Shown here: piece after piece, positions 5,259 to 8,428 of the stretch
Layout of the letters: every line of letters begins with the position of its first letter
Numbering within the stretch: position 1 is the first letter of the stretch
Origin: Chloroflexota bacterium
Lineage (GTDB): Bacteria; Chloroflexota; Anaerolineae; UBA4142
Direction of reading: 5' to 3'
DNA length: 8,428 bases
Assembly (NCBI GenBank): GCA_023380675.1
Contig: JAMCRS010000117.1
Coordinates: 629 to 9,056, forward strand
Translations under genes and position numbers: made by a program
The notes under the pieces: generated by a model
What the model was told of the DNA's origin: nothing
Databases searched by the model: none
The model's input: the letters and a program-made list of their open reading frames with translations, nothing else

Positions 5259-6668
5259 ATGGGAACGTTCAAAAGGACTCTCCCCGTTCTAATGATGCTC
5301 GCACTGTTCGCGCTCGTGTTTGCCGCCTGCGCCCCAGCGGCCGCACCGGCCCAGCCCACCAGCGCACCGGCCCAGCCCACCAGCGCACCGGCCCAGCCCA
5401 CTAGCGCGCCGGCCGCCGCCACGGCACCCGCGGCCGCGGCGTCGAGCAGTTTTGTTTTTCCATCGGAGCCGATCACACTCGAGTTCTGGATTCACGAGTA
5501 TGCCCCGATGACGGCGTACCTCAAGGATCTGATCCAGCAGTACAAGGCCGTCCGGCCGAACGTCACGGTCAATCTGACGAACCTGGCCTCCTCCGACCTT
5601 AACACAAAACTCAATGCGGCCCTTGCGACCGGGACCGGCCCGGACATCATGGACGCCGACGCGTCCTACTATATCGCCTACTACAACAAGGGCGTTCTGG
5701 AACCGGTCAACCTTGGCGTATTCGGAGTCAAGGACTATGCCGAGCTCGCCGCCAAGTATTCTGACGGCGGCCTGGCGGCCGGCACGTTCGACAACAAGGT
5801 TTATACTCTGCCCTACCAGGGCAATTCGATGAGCCTCTTCATCAACAACAAGCTGTTCCAGGCTGCCGGGCTCGATCCCGTGAAGGACGCGCCCAAAACC
5901 TGGAACGACTTGCTGGCGCTTTGCCCCAAGCTGAAAAAAGTCGACGGCAACCGAACGGTTCAAAAGGCTTTCGAGTTTCCGTATTCGAGCGCGCGGTGGG
6001 AGATGCAGGACTTGCAGCCCATCATCGAGCAGTTCGGCGGCAAGGTTTTGAGTGCCGACGGCAAGACCGTGTCCGTCAACAGTCCAGAGGCGGTCAAGGC
6101 ATTGACGCTGTGGCGCGATGTCACCAAGGCGTGCGGCGATCCCAAGAATACCCAGAACACACCGGCCAACCCGAACACGGACTTTACCAACGGGTTTGAA
6201 GCGATGTGGATTACGGGCCCCTGGGCAACCGCCCAAGTCACCGCTTCGAAGGTCAAGAACGATTTCACCGTCGTCGGTCTGCCGCAAGTAGATCCCGCAA
6301 ACCCGCATACCATGGTCTACGGTTGGGCGTGGGGCGTCTATCAGAACCGCCCTGCCGACAACAAGACCGCGGCGTGGGATTTCATCAAATTCATGCTCGG
6401 CAAGCCGGACCAGTGGCTGGCCAAGGCGGGTTTCGTCCAGCCGGTCAAGGGCGTGGCCGATTCCCAAACCGCCAAGGATTTCCCCTTCTTTGCCGTGCAT
6501 ATGAAGGACGTTCAAACCGCGACCTGGTACATCCGCTCTTCGTACGCCAACGAGATCGCAACGGATGTCGGCAAGGCCGTGGAAAGCGTCGTTTACGATG
6601 GCGCTGATCCAAAAACTTCGCTCGACGCCGCCCAGGCAGCTATCGACAAAGCCATGGCGGCCCAGTAG
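5259..6668 (+). CDS. Sugar ABC importer solute-binding lipoprotein (family 1)
   Basis: This 469-residue protein captures a carbohydrate outside the membrane and delivers it to the two permeases that follow. The signal peptide has K5-R6, a hydrophobic core (8-22) and lipobox FAAC with C24 as the lipidated residue; Phe at -3 is slightly atypical. An Ala/Pro/Gln/Thr linker (25-60) contains APAQPTS three times. The mature domain begins near residue 65. Family 1 landmarks are NAALATGTGPDIM (119-131), YTLPYQGNSMSLFINNKLF (182-200), TWNDLLALCPKL (214-225), GFEAMWITGPWA (312-323) and AWDFIKFMLG (372-381). AAGGAG (5244-5249) lies 9 bases before the ATG. The usual length is about 420-450, and the excess is the linker. 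The sugar is not determinable by eye; a mono- or oligosaccharide, possibly uronate-containing, would fit the locus. Confidence 0.94.
   Translation: MGTFKRTLPVLMMLALFALVFAACAPAAAPAQPTSAPAQPTSAPAQPTSAPAAATAPAAAASSSFVFPSEPITLEFWIHEYAPMTAYLKDLIQQYKAVRPNVTVNLTNLASSDLNTKLNAALATGTGPDIMDADASYYIAYYNKGVLEPVNLGVFGVKDYAELAAKYSDGGLAAGTFDNKVYTLPYQGNSMSLFINNKLFQAAGLDPVKDAPKTWNDLLALCPKLKKVDGNRTVQKAFEFPYSSARWEMQDLQPIIEQFGGKVLSADGKTVSVNSPEAVKALTLWRDVTKACGDPKNTQNTPANPNTDFTNGFEAMWITGPWATAQVTASKVKNDFTVVGLPQVDPANPHTMVYGWAWGVYQNRPADNKTAAWDFIKFMLGKPDQWLAKAGFVQPVKGVADSQTAKDFPFFAVHMKDVQTATWYIRSSYANEIATDVGKAVESVVYDGADPKTSLDAAQAAIDKAMAAQ
5343..5405 (+). repeat. Three tandem 21-base units in the lipoprotein linker
   Basis: Units at 5343-5363, 5364-5384 and 5385-5405 each encode APAQPTS. 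The first two are identical; the third differs by a single base (ACC to ACT, silent). Such near-identity points to recent expansion by slippage or unequal exchange. Copy number may vary between strains and alter linker length by seven residues per unit. Confidence 0.9.
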
Positions 6669-6685
6669 GATTAGCTCGCAGTAAC

Positions 6686-6719
6686 CGGGTAGAGGCGTCG
6701 TTCTTGGCGCCTCTACCCG
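6686..6719 (+). other. Intercistronic hairpin between binding protein and permease genes
   Basis: CGGGTAGAGGCG (6686-6697) pairs perfectly with CGCCTCTACCCG (6708-6719), a 12-base-pair stem. A U-G and a C-G pair extend it inward, leaving a GUUCUU loop. No U-run follows, and the permease ribosome binding site lies 8 bases downstream. It therefore looks like an RNA-processing or stability element, or a partial attenuator, that keeps binding-protein mRNA more abundant than permease mRNA, as known for other sugar importers. It is not a canonical intrinsic terminator. Confidence 0.75.
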
Positions 6720-6735
6720 ACGACCTGGAGACGGC

Positions 6736-7653
6736 ATGACCGACCAGTCCATTTCTCAAAACCGCTCGCTGCCCAGACCGCGCCGCCTGAATCTCGCCAC
6801 GAAACAGGCGCTGTTTGGCTATGCCATACTGTTTCCGGCGATTGCCGTGATTGCCATCTTCCGTTTCTTCCCGATGATCCAAGCGTTTTACATCAGCCTG
6901 ACGAGTTACGATCTACTCAGTCCTCCCGTTTATATCGGGCTCGATAACTTTGTCGACCTGGTTCAAGATCCGAACTTTATCCATTCCGTGCAAGTTTCGG
7001 TAGCTTACGTCGTCTTCAGCGTCGTACCCATGTGGGTGCTGTCGCTGGGCCTGGCGATGTTGTTCAACCGGGGCATTCGCGGTAAGAACCTGTTCCGCGC
7101 GGCGGTGTTCATGCCGGTCGTCATGCCCGCGGTGGTCAACGCCGTCGTCTGGACCTTCATGTATCAACAGGACGGCGTGGTGAACACCATCATCGGCTGG
7201 TTCGGCGTCGATCCCATCCCCTGGCTGCGCAGCAGCGCGTGGGCGCTGTGGGCGGTGGTCATTATCGGCATCTGGCGCGCCACGCCCTACTATATGGTCA
7301 TCTTCCTGGCTGGCCTGCAGGCGATCCCGGAAGAATACTACGAGGCGGCGCAGATCGACGGCGCGAACGGATGGGCGCAATTCCGCCACATTACGCTGCC
7401 GCTGCTCCAACCGACGACGATGCTCGTCGTCGTGATGAGCGTGATCGTCGCGCTCAAGGTCTTTGCCGTTCCCCTGATCATGACCGGCGGCGGGCCGGCA
7501 GACGCGACCCGCGTCCTGCCGCTGTTCATTTACCAGACGGCATTCGAGTTCTTCAAGATGGGCCGCGCCGCGGCGATGAGCGTGTTCCTCTTTGTCGCCA
7601 TGCTGATCTTTACGATCTTTCAAATCCGTTTGTTCTCGCGTGGGGAGGACTGA
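6736..7653 (+). CDS. Sugar ABC importer permease, MalF type
   Basis: This 305-residue inner-membrane subunit of a carbohydrate importer (UgpA/MalF-like, BPD_transp_1) has about six hydrophobic segments, at roughly residues 27-50, 85-112, 120-142, 168-190, 226-248 and 275-297. The EAA loop that docks the ATPase reads EAAQIDGANGWAQFRHITLP (203-222) with the invariant Gly at 209. The N-terminal part RFFPMIQAFYISLTSYDL (43-60) and IGLDNFVDLV (67-76) are typical of the first permease in such systems. The ATG has GGAG (6727-6730) 5 bases upstream, just after the intercistronic hairpin, which may lower its expression relative to the binding protein. Its TGA at 7651-7653 is one base before the next permease start. 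Length is normal. The substrate should be that of the upstream lipoprotein. Confidence 0.94.
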   Translation: MTDQSISQNRSLPRPRRLNLATKQALFGYAILFPAIAVIAIFRFFPMIQAFYISLTSYDLLSPPVYIGLDNFVDLVQDPNFIHSVQVSVAYVVFSVVPMWVLSLGLAMLFNRGIRGKNLFRAAVFMPVVMPAVVNAVVWTFMYQQDGVVNTIIGWFGVDPIPWLRSSAWALWAVVIIGIWRATPYYMVIFLAGLQAIPEEYYEAAQIDGANGWAQFRHITLPLLQPTTMLVVVMSVIVALKVFAVPLIMTGGGPADATRVLPLFIYQTAFEFFKMGRAAAMSVFLFVAMLIFTIFQIRLFSRGED

Positions 7654-7654
7654 G

Positions 7655-8428
7655 ATGTTTGATCTCTGGCGCCGGCTGCGGAGCGCGGTGATTACTTACC
7701 CTCTCCTGATCGTGGTCGTCCTCGTCGCCCTGCTGCCTTTCTACTGGATGATCGCCTCGTCTTTCAAGACGATGGAAAACATCTTCGCCTATCCCCTGCA
7801 GTGGTTTCCCAATCCGATCGATTGGCTGTCGTACCCCACGGCATGGGAGTCGCAGGATTTCACGCGCTATTTCATCAACAGCACGGTCGTCGCGGGCGCG
7901 ATCACGGCTGGGAATCTGCTCTTCGCGTCCCTCGCCGGCTATAGTCTCGCCAAGTTCCGCTACAAGGGACGCAATCTTCTTTTCCTCCTCATCCTCAGCA
8001 CGATGATGCTGCCCCTCGAAGTGACGATGGTGCCGCTCTTTCTTGTGATCAAGCAGCTCGATTGGCAGAATTCCTACCAGGGGTTGATCGTCCCGTTCCT
8101 CGTCGAAGGCTTCGGCGTCTTTTTGATGCGCCAGTACCTGCTCGGCATTCCCAATGACCTGATCGAAGCGGCGCGTATCGACGGCGCGTCCGAGCTGCGG
8201 ATTTACGCGCAGATCGTCATGCCTCTCTGCAAGCCGGCGCTCGCCGCCCTGGGCGTATTTACGTTCCGCGAAGCGTGGGATATGTATATCTGGCCCCTCA
8301 TCATCATCTCCAAGGATTCGCTGCGTCCGCTCCCCTTGGGTATCTCGCTCTTCATGGGCGAAAACGGCACGAATTGGAACCAACTGATGGCAGTGGCGGC
8401 CATCGGCACCTTGCCTATGATCCTGCTC
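7655..8428 (+). CDS. Sugar ABC importer permease, MalG type (cut by window edge)
   Basis: The frame opens at the ATG 7655, one base after the previous stop, with GGAGG (7644-7648) 6 bases upstream, and is still open at the window end after 258 codons. Relatives have about 275-280 residues, so roughly 20 are missing. Hydrophobic segments lie at about 13-32, 75-98, 108-130, 143-160, 195-215 and from about 245. The N-terminal part PFYWMIASSFKTMENIF (28-44) is characteristic of UgpE/MalG permeases. The EAA loop EAARIDGASELRIYAQIVMP (171-190) docks the ATPase. It forms a heterodimer with the MalF-type permease. No ATPase gene is seen here; it may lie just downstream, or a shared MsiK/UgpC-type ATPase elsewhere may serve it. 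Confidence 0.93.
   Translation, partial: MFDLWRRLRSAVITYPLLIVVVLVALLPFYWMIASSFKTMENIFAYPLQWFPNPIDWLSYPTAWESQDFTRYFINSTVVAGAITAGNLLFASLAGYSLAKFRYKGRNLLFLLILSTMMLPLEVTMVPLFLVIKQLDWQNSYQGLIVPFLVEGFGVFLMRQYLLGIPNDLIEAARIDGASELRIYAQIVMPLCKPALAALGVFTFREAWDMYIWPLIIISKDSLRPLPLGISLFMGENGTNWNQLMAVAAIGTLPMILL

Noticed and set aside
6686..6735. Rho-independent terminator after the binding-protein gene
   Set aside because: The stem is strong but is followed by ACGACCTGGAG, not a U-run, and the permease start is 17 bases downstream.
5289..6752. A 487-codon open frame on the minus strand across the sugar-binding protein gene
   Set aside because: It mirrors a clear lipoprotein gene in G+C-rich DNA. Its translation is rich in Arg, Gly, Val and Asp with no family motifs, as expected of an antisense shadow.

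Overview
The window looks like bacterial chromosomal DNA of fairly high G+C (roughly 60% over most of its length), densely packed with operons. The solute-binding lipoprotein has a long low-complexity Ala/Pro/Gln/Thr linker after its lipobox, and a stand-alone URO-D-like gene and a GntR/FCD regulator sit beside a sugar ABC importer. This suggests a Chloroflexota-type organism. That assignment is an inference from style, not from a marker gene.

Layout, left to right. (1) Bases 1 to about 135 are AT-rich and unlike the rest; one frame carries what looks like part of a Nudix box. The AT-rich block abuts, and probably truncates, the last gene of the next operon. (2) A minus-strand ABC-2 exporter operon follows: an ATPase (2404-1427), a permease overlapping it by ATGA (1430-639), and a second permease (622-95) that ends about 85 residues early. 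(3) A gap of 360 bases (2405-2764) carries a candidate minus-strand promoter, a palindrome at its start site, and a leader with a hairpin. (4) A minus-strand URO-D superfamily gene (3934-2765) follows. (5) A compact divergent control region (about 3980-4090) holds a near-consensus promoter in each direction and an operator-like array between them. (6) A plus-strand operon runs from it: a GntR/FCD regulator, a KdgF-like cupin, a family 1 sugar-binding lipoprotein, and two MalF/MalG-type permeases. The last permease is cut by the window edge.

The right half reads as one regulated catabolic locus. Carbohydrate is captured by the lipoprotein and imported by the two permeases, which need an ATPase not encoded here. 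The cupin and the URO-D-like protein may act on the imported compound. The GntR regulator probably senses a sugar-acid or related metabolite at the shared operator. The KdgF-like cupin points towards unsaturated uronates, but no other uronate-pathway gene is visible, so the substrate is open. The most interesting points are the divergent operator, the role of the URO-D-like protein, the hairpin between binding protein and permease, and the foreign-looking left end, which may be an assembly chimera.
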